Part shown: positions 8,756-18,442 of the stretch, piece by piece
Position numbering within the stretch: position 1 is the stretch's first letter
How the letters are laid out: every line of letters begins with the position of its first letter
DNA from: a bacterium
Lineage (GTDB): Bacteria; Zhuqueibacterota; QNDG01; JAFGCO01
Direction of reading: 5' to 3'
Assembly (NCBI GenBank): GCA_016932575.1
Contig: JAFGCO010000051.1
Location: 1-23,094, forward strand
Length of the DNA stretch: 23,094 bases
Position numbers and translations under genes: made by a program
Notes under the pieces: generated by a model
Told to the model about the DNA's origin: nothing
Databases searched by the model: none
The model's input: only the letters and a program-made list of their open reading frames with translations

Positions 8756-11700
8756 ATGCGCATGAAGATCCATGATATTATTTCCGTTGTATTTGTGGCT
8801 GCTTTTTGTCATATTTTCGCCCAACAGGGTTCCTGGATCACATTTAACAAGGATGACGGCCTGGCTGACAACGAAGTCTATTGTATGATTCAGGATAATG
8901 AAGGCGGCTATTGGTTTGGGACAGTGAAGGGTCTCAGCCGGTATAATGACGGCCTGTGGCAAACATATACTACAGAGAACAGCGGTTTATTAAACGATGA
9001 AATCTGGGCCCTGATTCAGGATCGTGAGGGTACAATTTGGATAGGAACCTACGGGGGCGGTGTCACCTTATACAAAGAGGGTTTGTGGGAGACATTCAGC
9101 CTGACTGATTTTATCGATATTGATAAGTATTATGTGACTGACATTTATGAGAGCCGGGACGGAACCATATGGATTTGCACAGACAATACGGGTGTCTGCG
9201 AATATAAAAACGGAGAAAAGACCAATATAATGGCGGATATAAGCGGTTTGGCTGATAATTCTGTCAGAGCAGCCATTGAAGATCATGAGGGCGCGATGTG
9301 GTTTGCCACGGCTGAAGGGATCAATCAATTGAATCCTGATGGATCCTGGGAAACTTATAATGTGCTGAGCAGTGATTTTTCTACCAATAATATCTGGTCC
9401 GTTGCCGAAACTCAGGCGGGCGCAATCTGGGCCGGCGGTGACTTGGTGATGAGTCGATTGCAGGATAATCAGTGGAATCATTACTTCCCTTTGAATTATG
9501 GTTTGGGCTCCTATATCTGGACAGTGATGTGCGATCATGAAGGCAATGTATGGATGGGGTCGAATGACGGTGCCGCATATATCAAGGGAACCAGTTTATC
9601 CGTCTATCATCAGGCCAATTCCGGGTTATGTGATAATTGGGTCATGAAAGTTTATGAAGATCATACAGGGAACATCTGGTTCTGCACCCGTGATGGCGTT
9701 TCGAGATATCAGAAGAATATCTGGGTGACGTACGATTCGGCCAATAGTCCCATCTCAGATAATTATATCCACAATATTCTGGAAGACTATGAAGGCAATA
9801 TGTGGTTCGGTACCATGAATAGCGGCCTGGTCTGCTATCAAAAGTCAGGAGATTGGGTTTATTATAATGAGGAGAATGGGTCTCTGCCGTTCAATTCTAT
9901 ATTAACGATTTATGAGGATCATGAGCGTACGATATGGGCGGGTGTTTCCGGGTGGGGTGTTGTGCGATACGAAGAGGGTGAATGGCATAATTTCAACACA
10001 TTTAACAGCGGTATTGCTTCAAATATGGTTTACGCAATTTATCAAGACCGTGAAGGTGTTATCTGGTTTGGTACGAATACGGACCAGTGGGGTTACGGTG
10101 GATTGACGAAATACAAGGATGGAAAATGGGAGACGTACAATACAGTCAACAGTGATATCTGCCATAATGAGATTTTCACAATCACAGAAGACGTTCACGG
10201 CAACCACTGGTTTGGATCGAATAATAACGGTGTATGCAAACTGAGTCCGGATGGATCCTGGGTAACAATGAATACGCAAAATTCTCCCCTTGAAAGTAAT
10301 TTTATCAATAGAATTCTTGAGGACAGTCAACATGCTTTATGGCTGGGTACCTGGAATGGCCTCACCCGGTATCAAGATGATGAATGGTATACATTTACTA
10401 TCAGCAACAGCGATCTTCCCAGTGAGTTTATTTTTGATATCATCGAGGATAATACGGGTGCCATTTGGGTGGCTACAGGCAGCGGTGTGGCTCGCTTTAA
10501 AGATAATTATTGGAGTATATTTCGTGTCGATAACAGCGGGATTATGGAAAATTATGTCCCTTGTGTCTTTCAGGATAAGCAGGGTGATTATTGGTTCGGA
10601 TCAAATCATTCAGGGGCGACTTTTTACTCAGGGGATTATATGCCCCCGTTTATTGTCATCAAAGAGAAGCCGCAAAAGATAATCGGGAGTTCAACACCGT
10701 TTTTCTTTTATTATGGTAAAGATGATCAGACTGAAAATAATGAAATACGTTATTCGTATGCCATTGTTGATTCCGGTGTCAATCCGGAACAGTACTATGG
10801 TCCTTATTCATATGACTATTATCATTACAGTAATCCCTTAACAAGCGGGACGTATACATTTTATGTGAGAGCCCAGGATAAAATGGGCAATATCTCCGCA
10901 CCGGCCCAATATACATTCTGTGTGGATATTACGCCGCCTGTGATTATTATTGAATCTCCAAAACCGCACAGCACAGTTGGATCGATTTTTTCCATTACAG
11001 GTTCAATCTTCGATAATTCGCCCATTCAGGATTTTTATTTTTATGGGGTCTGCTGTGGTATGGGTGAAAGTGAAAACGAGGTCAGTGTCTGGGATACCAC
11101 AGGCATTTTTTATACAGAAATCCGAAATGATACCTTATGTACAATTTATACTCAGGGCAGACAAGGCACTTATCAGATAAAGTTTTTTGCGAGAGATTCT
11201 TTGGGACATGAAACCAAGAATGTTATGACAGTTTATATTGTTGAAGCTTCTCAACAAATCATTGCAAAAACCGGAGGATATGTCCGGAATGCTTCCAATA
11301 CGGTTGCTCTCTCTTTGCCTCCAAACAGCTTATCTGAAAATACAAATGTACTTATATGCGGTGTATCGCGGGACAATCTCGATTTTCAGGATTTAGATAC
11401 ATACAGGTATTCTGGAATTGGTTATGATATTTTACCCAGGGATTTATTGCTGAATAAACCGGCAGGATTATGCCTGGCCTATTCAGATTCGAATTTGATT
11501 GATGTGGAGGATGAAAAAAGACTGTGTATCTGTCATTATCATGATCGTGCCTGGCGCCTGGTTGGCGGGACGGTTGACCGGGATGTGAATACAGTTACGG
11601 CCGGGATTTCCGTATTTGGACGATATTGTATTTTTGAAAATTTGAGTTCCAATATGTCGCCCGATCGATACGCGGGTATGCAGTGCCAGCCGCGTGTTTT

Positions 11701-11968
11701 TTCTCCCAAAGGCGGCGGATATGATACCCAGACAGCCATCTCTTTTCCACTTGAAAAACCGTCTGATGTAACTGTAAAAGTTTATAATCTGTCCGGCAGG
11801 CTGAAGAAATGCGTTGCTGAAAACCGGTCCATGAACGAAGGCGTCAATGTGGTTCGCTGGAACGGCCGGGATGAAAACGGTGCTGTTGCCCCCAGCGGAT
11901 TATATATTGTTACGGTGCAGACGGACAGTAAAGTGATGAAGAAGACAGTGAGTGTGGTGAACAGATAG
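8756..11968 (+). CDS. Secreted double-propeller protein with Y_Y_Y-like, Ig and sorting domains (paralogue 3)
   Basis: 1070 residues; signal peptide about 1-22 (ending IFA before QQG). Fourteen propeller repeats follow (GGYWFGT, EGTIWIGT, EGNVWMGS, EGVIWFGT, QGDYWFGS and others), then a Y_Y_Y-like domain from about 627 (SGTYTFYVRAQDKMGN), an Ig domain (TPPVIIIESPKPHSTV), a ZU5-like domain from about 831, and the sorting tail from about 975 (CQPRVFSPKGGGYDTQT). Layout and repeat number match paralogue 2, so the two arose by duplication. The tail is the most diverged of the three (CVAENRSMNEG for CVLESRNMNPG). ATG 8756 has only a distant purine run (AAAAAAGG) upstream; ATG 8762 is possible. It lies 90 bp after the previous gene and 37 bp before the barrel gene. 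Confidence 0.87.
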   Translation: MRMKIHDIISVVFVAAFCHIFAQQGSWITFNKDDGLADNEVYCMIQDNEGGYWFGTVKGLSRYNDGLWQTYTTENSGLLNDEIWALIQDREGTIWIGTYGGGVTLYKEGLWETFSLTDFIDIDKYYVTDIYESRDGTIWICTDNTGVCEYKNGEKTNIMADISGLADNSVRAAIEDHEGAMWFATAEGINQLNPDGSWETYNVLSSDFSTNNIWSVAETQAGAIWAGGDLVMSRLQDNQWNHYFPLNYGLGSYIWTVMCDHEGNVWMGSNDGAAYIKGTSLSVYHQANSGLCDNWVMKVYEDHTGNIWFCTRDGVSRYQKNIWVTYDSANSPISDNYIHNILEDYEGNMWFGTMNSGLVCYQKSGDWVYYNEENGSLPFNSILTIYEDHERTIWAGVSGWGVVRYEEGEWHNFNTFNSGIASNMVYAIYQDREGVIWFGTNTDQWGYGGLTKYKDGKWETYNTVNSDICHNEIFTITEDVHGNHWFGSNNNGVCKLSPDGSWVTMNTQNSPLESNFINRILEDSQHALWLGTWNGLTRYQDDEWYTFTISNSDLPSEFIFDIIEDNTGAIWVATGSGVARFKDNYWSIFRVDNSGIMENYVPCVFQDKQGDYWFGSNHSGATFYSGDYMPPFIVIKEKPQKIIGSSTPFFFYYGKDDQTENNEIRYSYAIVDSGVNPEQYYGPYSYDYYHYSNPLTSGTYTFYVRAQDKMGNISAPAQYTFCVDITPPVIIIESPKPHSTVGSIFSITGSIFDNSPIQDFYFYGVCCGMGESENEVSVWDTTGIFYTEIRNDTLCTIYTQGRQGTYQIKFFARDSLGHETKNVMTVYIVEASQQIIAKTGGYVRNASNTVALSLPPNSLSENTNVLICGVSRDNLDFQDLDTYRYSGIGYDILPRDLLLNKPAGLCLAYSDSNLIDVEDEKRLCICHYHDRAWRLVGGTVDRDVNTVTAGISVFGRYCIFENLSSNMSPDRYAGMQCQPRVFSPKGGGYDTQTAISFPLEKPSDVTVKVYNLSGRLKKCVAENRSMNEGVNVVRWNGRDENGAVAPSGLYIVTVQTDSKVMKKTVSVVNR

Positions 11969-12005
11969 CTAGTCATTTGTATTTTCAGTTCAGGAGGAAC
12001 GATAA

Positions 12006-14531
12006 ATGTATCATCATAAACGGTTTTGCATTTGCATGACATTTTGCGTACTTCATGCGTTCAGCATTTATTCCCAAACCCGTGACCAGATTTTTGTGGG
12101 TGCACGGCCCATGGCCATGGGGGAGACATTTGCAGGTATCGCAGATGATGGAAACGCCCAATACTGGAATCCCGCTGGTCTGCCTCATATCAATCATTAT
12201 GAGATAAATTCCATGCATGCGGATTTATTCAATACGGATATCAAAAATAATTATTTTGCCTTTATGGTTCCTTTTACGGACCGTATTGCTGTGGGATTGG
12301 ATTGGTTTAATATCGGATTTGATGATGATGAGCTGGGTTACAGTCAAAATAAATTCGATTTATCTTTGGCCTACAAAGTTTCCGGCAGAATTTCAATTGG
12401 ATCGAATATAAGGCATTTCAGAACGGAGACCCGCCTGGATGGTATGACAGAAGCCGATGGAACAGGGTGGGGAGCGGATTTGGGACTCCTTTATCTGTTT
12501 TCTCCAAACTGGAGAATAGGGATTATGGCGCATGATCTGATTGAGACAACAGTTCATTATAACGGAGGAGGCAGTGATAAAATCTATGGAAGGAATCTCC
12601 GTTTTGGAGCCTCCTATAAACCGTTTCCTGAACTGCTTGTGGCGACAGATGTTGATGATCGGATTCATCTGGGATCTGAATATCAGCTGTTTGATCTGTT
12701 TGCATTGCGCGCCGGTTTTCAGAAAGATCTGGTTACCCGGGAAAGCCCCACTTATTCCTTGGGAGCAGGATTCAAATGGCAATTTATCAAAATAGATTAT
12801 GCTTACACACTTTCTCCGGTTCTGGAAAATACCAGCCGATTTTCGGTGGGTTTTTATTTTAACCTCTTTCCGTCCAAAGTAAGAATTCAGAATATACGGG
12901 TGAACGAGATTTTTCCCTCTCAATATAAACATTACATCAAGCGTCCTTTTGGAACCGTTTCACTGATTAACATCAGTGAAAGACCCATTCAGACCAAACT
13001 GAGTGTATTTGTTCCAAAAATTATGGATGAACCCACGGATACAACCATTATTGTCCGTCCAAAAATAACAGATGATTATGATTTAAAAGCCGTAATCAGT
13101 GATGTTGTTCTCGATATTCATGATGATGTGGCCAGTCAGGTTTCTGTAGAAGTTTCATATAAAACCGAGAGGAAAACCTATTCAGATAAATACAGTACGC
13201 CCTTGATTATTTATAATAAAAATGCCATTCAATGGGCAGAGGGCGTCGCTTCGGCAGCTTCCTTTATTACAACCACCAGCGATGGAGTGCAGAGATTCTC
13301 CAGACAGAGCCTCATCGATGCGCAAACAGAATACCGTACATTTGCTGATGATAAATTGATAAAAGCAATAAACATCTTTAATGCACTTCACCTTTACGGC
13401 ATACAGTATATTGAAGATCCGTATTCTCCCTACAGTATCGTATCCACAACAAAAAAAGCTGTGGATAATATTCAATATCCGGTAGAAAGCCTTTCAAGAA
13501 AAGCAGGAGATTGTGACGATCTTACCGTTTTATATGCAGCAATGCTTGAATGTGTTGGTATTGAAACTGCATTGCTGGATGTTCCCGGGCATCTGTTTCT
13601 GATGCTGAACACAGAAGTGCTTGAGAATCAGCAGCTTGCTTTTGGTTTGGATCCAATGAATTATGTGGTTTATCAGGGGATGGTCTGGATTCCGATTGAA
13701 GTCACGCTGATTGACCAGTCTTTTTATAAAGCCTGGCATTCAGGTATTGAAAAATATTATCAGTATCATGATTTAAAGCAGATAAAAATTGTCCCCGTGC
13801 ATCAGGCCTGGCAAGGTTATCCGGCTGTTCATGTTGATGCGGATATTGAGTCGGTGACACTAAATCCATCTATGCTTTCTCAGAAAATTCAGTCTGATAT
13901 TAATCAAATCCGTCATGATCGTGAAGAATTCATCGATTCAAGGATCCTTCAGCTGAGTTTGTCTGATGAGGAGTACTTTAAAAGGTCAAATGAACTGGGA
14001 ATTTACTACGCACTTTCAGGAAGAAAAGATGAGGCCAGCCAAATATTTTCAACAGCAAAAAAACGGATACCGAATGCGGCGGTAACGAATAATCTTGGCA
14101 ATACTTATATGATTCAAAACATGCTGGATTCCGCATTGGTGTGCTATCAGAAATCTCTTGAGCTTGACCCGGAAGACGGCGGCACGTATGTCAACATGGG
14201 AATTACATTGCTCCTGAGCGGTGACACTTTATATGCGGACCGGATGTTTTCAGAGGCAGTCAAACACTATAAAAATTTGGTGGAACTCTATAATCATATC
14301 GGTATCTCAGAAGAAAAATCATCACGGCAGAAGGGCAAAATTGAGGATCCCAATGAAGCCGTACTGGTCATGAAGATCAATGAAGTGAAATCAGAGGAAA
14401 AAACAGGACTGCCTTCATTGGATATGACTTCAATCCTTGATAATTTCAGCGAATCTTATGTCAGGGGCAAATTAAGCCAGTTATTGACCCTTGATCAAAT
14501 TGAAAAGAACCTGTACTGGAAGTTCAATTGA
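12006..14531 (+). CDS. PorV/PorQ-like outer-membrane barrel fused to a transglutaminase-like domain and TPRs
   Basis: 841 residues; AGGAGG lies 9 bases before the ATG. After a signal peptide (about 1-23), residues 24-290 begin IFVGARPMAMGETFAGIADD and NAQYWNPAGLPHI, the hallmark of the PorV/PorQ-type barrel family of the outer membrane, and continue as alternating beta-strands. After a linking region (290-440) comes a transglutaminase-like cysteine-protease fold. Cys503 sits in KAGDCDDLTVLYAAML, His529 in PGHLFLML and Glu565 in WIPIEVT, where classical members often have Asp. About 655-760 holds at least two to three TPRs (NNLGNTYMIQNMLDSALVCY, YVNMGITLLLSGDTLYADRM). In type IX secretion PorV is a shuttle and anchor partner for proteins with C-terminal sorting domains, and three such proteins are encoded just upstream. 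The enzymatic domain should lie on one face of the barrel, probably periplasmic with the TPRs; its activity is unproven. Confidence 0.82.
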   Translation: MYHHKRFCICMTFCVLHAFSIYSQTRDQIFVGARPMAMGETFAGIADDGNAQYWNPAGLPHINHYEINSMHADLFNTDIKNNYFAFMVPFTDRIAVGLDWFNIGFDDDELGYSQNKFDLSLAYKVSGRISIGSNIRHFRTETRLDGMTEADGTGWGADLGLLYLFSPNWRIGIMAHDLIETTVHYNGGGSDKIYGRNLRFGASYKPFPELLVATDVDDRIHLGSEYQLFDLFALRAGFQKDLVTRESPTYSLGAGFKWQFIKIDYAYTLSPVLENTSRFSVGFYFNLFPSKVRIQNIRVNEIFPSQYKHYIKRPFGTVSLINISERPIQTKLSVFVPKIMDEPTDTTIIVRPKITDDYDLKAVISDVVLDIHDDVASQVSVEVSYKTERKTYSDKYSTPLIIYNKNAIQWAEGVASAASFITTTSDGVQRFSRQSLIDAQTEYRTFADDKLIKAINIFNALHLYGIQYIEDPYSPYSIVSTTKKAVDNIQYPVESLSRKAGDCDDLTVLYAAMLECVGIETALLDVPGHLFLMLNTEVLENQQLAFGLDPMNYVVYQGMVWIPIEVTLIDQSFYKAWHSGIEKYYQYHDLKQIKIVPVHQAWQGYPAVHVDADIESVTLNPSMLSQKIQSDINQIRHDREEFIDSRILQLSLSDEEYFKRSNELGIYYALSGRKDEASQIFSTAKKRIPNAAVTNNLGNTYMIQNMLDSALVCYQKSLELDPEDGGTYVNMGITLLLSGDTLYADRMFSEAVKHYKNLVELYNHIGISEEKSSRQKGKIEDPNEAVLVMKINEVKSEEKTGLPSLDMTSILDNFSESYVRGKLSQLLTLDQIEKNLYWKFN

Positions 14532-14542
14532 AAGTGATCCAT

Positions 14543-17500
14543 ATGAAAGGAAAGTATATAAAGACTATTTTACTGATGTTAATGTCAGGTTCATGCTTCA
14601 CTCTCAGCAGCCAGATGATGCCGGAGATCGTTGTGCAGAGCAGTCATGTGAGTGTGGATAAGATCCATTTAAGTCCTGATGAGACCTGTGTGGCATCAGT
14701 TGGGGATCATGAAATACGGATATGGGACTATCGTACGGCGCAATTATTGGCGTTTAGATCTTTCGAATCAGGCGAAAATATTTTTTGGATTTCAGAAGAG
14801 TCTTTATTGCTGGTGCATTCGCACCCCAAAGGCTGGATAGAAATTGAGGAGTGGCGATGGCGCGAAGACCGATGTATCCCTGTTAAATATGGTTCAGAAA
14901 TGATGCCCTGGGGCGTAATAAAATGCAATCAAAAAATACTCGTCGGGTATCTGATACAAACTCAGAGGGATGATCATAATCAAAATTGTGTGCTGGAATT
15001 AAGAGAGGCTGTATCGGGCGAATTGTGTATCTCAGTGGATGGACACAGCAATTTTTTTCAACGTATCCTGGGTTACAATGAACGTGAGGATTTATTGGTC
15101 ACTCTCGGCGAATCGGCTGGCGGCCAGATCCAGTGTCTGGTATGGCGGGCGGGTGAAAATCGGATCATGAAGACAATTCCGATACCGGATGAGATGCATG
15201 GAACCTCTGTTAAAGTTGATTTGACTCCGGATTGCAAAACCCTCGTATTTTCAGGGAATAAAAAAGATGGGCATATGACGATGTTCTTTTCCCCTGTTCC
15301 GGACGGGCGTGTTATTGGTATTGAAAAGTTGCCGGCTTCGGATCGATGCATGATTCAGTTGCCGCCTGAAAATGACGGCGTTTTCTTTATTTCAAATCGT
15401 TTTGAGGAAAATCAATATTCCATCTGTCACCGGAAGTTTGACGATGATAAAATATCGGTTTTTTTTCATTGCGATTATCCGATGCATTGTTTTCGGATCA
15501 ATAAAAATAAAAATGATATTTTGATCGGCACTGTGCAAAATTCTTTTCAGCATGCAAGTCTGACCCGGTACAGTTATCCGTATGGGGTAAAAGAACAGTC
15601 ATATGGTGTTAAAACGCAGAGTGCTTTCGGGATTTATGGATATCGTTATAAGGATCAATGTATTATTGATGTGGATGAAGTGATCGCCCAGCAGTGGTCC
15701 GTTTCTGAGGCCCAGCCAAAAAAACAGTTTTTCATTGACTCCACAAATAATGCTATAAATGGCTTTTCTATATCCTCAAACGGGGAGTTTGTTGTTCAAT
15801 ATTCCAGAGACAATGAAACCATAATAAGACAGCTGGAATCAGGGGAAACATATCAAACACTTCCAGGGCCGAATATCCCCTCGCAGTCAAGAGTCGCCGC
15901 AGTGGGCAATAACGGCCGGTTTATTATTACCGGTGATCATGTACCACCTGAATTATACGGTTTTTTTAATACGATAAAGAAATCAAAGGATCGGTCTGAA
16001 TCTCAAGCCAATGTGTGTTTATGGGATGCGCTTACTGGCAAAAAATTATTTGATCTGGATTATGGTGCTCCGGCTTACAAAGTCGGTTTCAGTCTGGATG
16101 GACGCTACTGTTATGCGACTGTGGGACAAAGGATCATTATTGAAAATGATAAAATGTCATCAAGACGGTATACCCTGGGCCATTATATTAAAATCTGGGA
16201 AACAGAGACAGGTATACTTTTTTTTGAATTTCCTGCCGGAGTGGTATGGGATCGTGGTCATTGCATCTGGGCATCACCTGTATCAGTTATTGCCATGAGT
16301 GAGAATAATCAATATCTGGCGTTTCTGTCGCTTGAAGGGAAGACCGGTTATTTAAATGTGATCGATTTGAGTCAGAAACAAATGATGATTAAAAAGCCAT
16401 GTCCTTTGTCTTTTGTCGATTGTGCAGCCCGGCCCGCTTCATTATTATTCGATGGTACGTCTGAACATATCATTCTGGGAACCACGGATTCAGCTCCTTA
16501 TCTGCAGAGTTTTGAAACAAAAACAGGCCATGTTGCCTATGTGTTTCAATCGCAGATGTGTCCGGTTCAGGCCAGCGGAAATGCCCTGGGTTTTTTTAAT
16601 AAGGATCAGCAACTGGTTACTCTGGGGCAGGATAACAAAGTGCGAATATACAACATGCTTCGAAAAAGCATCCCTGTGACTGCACTCACTTTTTTTGACG
16701 GCAACTGGATTTCATGGGCTCCCAACGGGTACTTTCATGGTTCTGTGGAAGCAGAAGACTATGTGGGATGGAAATATAAAAATCAGATGGTTACTTTTAA
16801 GCAATTCAAGAATAAATTTTATCATCCTGATGTTGTTATAAAGTATATATCAGGAGATGCCGTGGGTGATGCAACTATTCAACTCCCGAATCCTCCTTCA
16901 GTAAAAATTGTTCAGCCGGCAAACCAGGATCGGTTTCAATCTTTTCAGTGCAATGTCCGGATTTGTGCACAAGATGATATTGAAGTCATGGATATCAAAC
17001 TTTACATCAATGGAAAAGAGATTTTGAATGATCATCATCTTGATGCACTTGAAATAAATCGTTCTTCTTACGGAAAGCTGGAACTCACGGGTTCTGTTGC
17101 CCTGTACCAGGGAGTGAATAAACTGACAGCCGTGGCTTATGATAATGAAGGGAACATGAGTCAGCCTGCATATGTCGACCTTGTTTGTGAAAAAGAAAAG
17201 GGGAATGCATCCAGGTTGTTTCTTATCATGATCGGCATTGACCGTTATCATCATTGGGAGTATCAGGATTTGAAAACAGCAAGTCATGATGCAGTCGGGC
17301 TTGCGCAATTTTTCGGGGCTCAGGAAAAAAGATTATATGAAACAGTGTATGTGGATACCTTGATTAACGAAAATGCAACTCCTGAAAATATTAAATTGGC
17401 TTTTCAGGAACTGCCGGATATGTATGCTGAGGATGTGATCATTATATTCATGTCGGGTCATGGTGTTCATGGATCGGACGGAAAATATTATTTCTGTACT

Positions 17501-17983
17501 TCAGAATCGAATCCTTCCAACCTGATGAAGTCCGCATTGAGCTGGGCTGATTTTGAGAAATTTCTGATTCAACTTGATGCAGGAAAGATTCTTTTATTGC
17601 TGGATACCTGCCATTCAGGGGATATTTTAAACAGAGTGCCCGGAGATCGTTTTGCAGAACATATTTCAAAGCATACAGCCATCGTATTTACATCCTGCAA
17701 GGGTGCGGAAACAAGTTTTGAAGATCCGGAGCTTGGTCACGGGCTTTTTACTCATGTGATCTTGGACGGACTCAAGGGAAAAGCAGATTTAAAACCGGAT
17801 GATTTAATCACCATGAGTGAATTAAAGACTTATGTCGAACTCAACCTGCCTTCTCTGGCAAAAGAGTATATTCAAAAGGCTCAGCGGTTGGGCCAGCTGA
17901 GAGGCACAAATGTCTCCATGACCCCCTATACACCGCGGTTGGAGCGGTATGCGGATTTCCCCATTGCAGTCAGGTTGCCATGA
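14543..17983 (+). CDS. Secreted WD40 - Ig - caspase (peptidase C14) protein
   Basis: 1146 residues from ATG 14543. A TTG at 14528 overlapping the previous stop, with GGAAG upstream, is an alternative start. Signal peptide about 1-23 (LLMLMSGSCFTLSSQ). Residues 25-720 are WD40-type repeats (DHEIRIWDYRTAQLL, VCLWDALTGKKLF, IKIWETETGILFF, NKVRIYNML), ending with NWISWAPNGYFHGS, a block common in bacterial WD40-caspase proteins. An Ig-like domain follows (about 782-885, PPSVKIVQPANQ). The caspase domain (about 888-1115) has LFLIMIGIDRY, the catalytic His973 in FMSGHGVHG and Cys1023 in LLLLDTCHSGD, so the protease looks intact. Family members cut after Arg/Lys or Asp in signalling and stress responses and are mostly cytoplasmic; export of this one is noteworthy. 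It is the last gene of the operon, next to the barrel gene. A role as processing protease for the sorting-domain cargo is inference. Confidence 0.88.
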   Translation: MKGKYIKTILLMLMSGSCFTLSSQMMPEIVVQSSHVSVDKIHLSPDETCVASVGDHEIRIWDYRTAQLLAFRSFESGENIFWISEESLLLVHSHPKGWIEIEEWRWREDRCIPVKYGSEMMPWGVIKCNQKILVGYLIQTQRDDHNQNCVLELREAVSGELCISVDGHSNFFQRILGYNEREDLLVTLGESAGGQIQCLVWRAGENRIMKTIPIPDEMHGTSVKVDLTPDCKTLVFSGNKKDGHMTMFFSPVPDGRVIGIEKLPASDRCMIQLPPENDGVFFISNRFEENQYSICHRKFDDDKISVFFHCDYPMHCFRINKNKNDILIGTVQNSFQHASLTRYSYPYGVKEQSYGVKTQSAFGIYGYRYKDQCIIDVDEVIAQQWSVSEAQPKKQFFIDSTNNAINGFSISSNGEFVVQYSRDNETIIRQLESGETYQTLPGPNIPSQSRVAAVGNNGRFIITGDHVPPELYGFFNTIKKSKDRSESQANVCLWDALTGKKLFDLDYGAPAYKVGFSLDGRYCYATVGQRIIIENDKMSSRRYTLGHYIKIWETETGILFFEFPAGVVWDRGHCIWASPVSVIAMSENNQYLAFLSLEGKTGYLNVIDLSQKQMMIKKPCPLSFVDCAARPASLLFDGTSEHIILGTTDSAPYLQSFETKTGHVAYVFQSQMCPVQASGNALGFFNKDQQLVTLGQDNKVRIYNMLRKSIPVTALTFFDGNWISWAPNGYFHGSVEAEDYVGWKYKNQMVTFKQFKNKFYHPDVVIKYISGDAVGDATIQLPNPPSVKIVQPANQDRFQSFQCNVRICAQDDIEVMDIKLYINGKEILNDHHLDALEINRSSYGKLELTGSVALYQGVNKLTAVAYDNEGNMSQPAYVDLVCEKEKGNASRLFLIMIGIDRYHHWEYQDLKTASHDAVGLAQFFGAQEKRLYETVYVDTLINENATPENIKLAFQELPDMYAEDVIIIFMSGHGVHGSDGKYYFCTSESNPSNLMKSALSWADFEKFLIQLDAGKILLLLDTCHSGDILNRVPGDRFAEHISKHTAIVFTSCKGAETSFEDPELGHGLFTHVILDGLKGKADLKPDDLITMSELKTYVELNLPSLAKEYIQKAQRLGQLRGTNVSMTPYTPRLERYADFPIAVRLP

Positions 17984-18028
17984 TCATGTTAAAAATAACG
18001 ACTGCCCTTTAAGCGAATGTATTAAATT

Positions 18029-18214
18029 TCAGTTTTTTGATTTTGATTTTTGTCGTCCAAAATATTGACCGATCCCCACACCGCATCCGACTCCAGTGGC
18101 AAAGAAAGCGATTTTTGCAGCAGCCGATACATCCGGCCATAATACAACCGAGAACGCTGCGGCGAATATGAAGAATAATACTGCTATTGCGATAAAGCTT
18201 TTTTGTTTTACCAT
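18029..18214 (-). CDS. Small two-helix membrane protein
   Basis: 61 residues, preceded by a strong ribosome-binding site (AAGGAGAT, 8 bases before the ATG), which supports it as a real gene. Two hydrophobic segments (about 6-25, FIAIAVLFFIFAAAFSVVLW, and 32-51, AAKIAFFATGVGCGVGIGQY) are joined by a short loop, with a basic C-terminal end (GRQKSKSKN). I do not recognise the family. It converges on the caspase gene with a 45-bp gap and has no evident partner. Confidence 0.7.
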   Translation of the reverse strand: MVKQKSFIAIAVLFFIFAAAFSVVLWPDVSAAAKIAFFATGVGCGVGIGQYFGRQKSKSKN

Positions 18215-18365
18215 TATATCCGATCTCCTTTTAAATAAGTATAAGAAATTTTTTGGCTGTAAAACTGTCTTCCTGAGCCGGATTGCTCTTTCTCACAGCG
18301 TTCCGCTTGGTACAGGGAAAATTTTTAAGTAAGCATGATGACAGGAGGCAGAGGCTCCCGGCTTG

Positions 18366-18390
18366 CGTACCCGGCGTCTCACCGGGTACG
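18366..18390. repeat. CCCGG-core hairpin
   Basis: CGTACCCGG and CCGGGTACG form a perfect nine-pair stem with a seven-base loop, between the small membrane gene and the Lnt-like gene. No T-run lies on either side. The ACCCGGCG start resembles the element at 23011, and the CCCGG core resembles the hairpins at 268-449. The rest of 18215-18442 shows nothing recognisable. Confidence 0.6.
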
Positions 18391-18442
18391 AGAAAAATTC
18401 AACAAGTCAAGTTTAATATTGTTTAGAGACGTTAATATTTTT

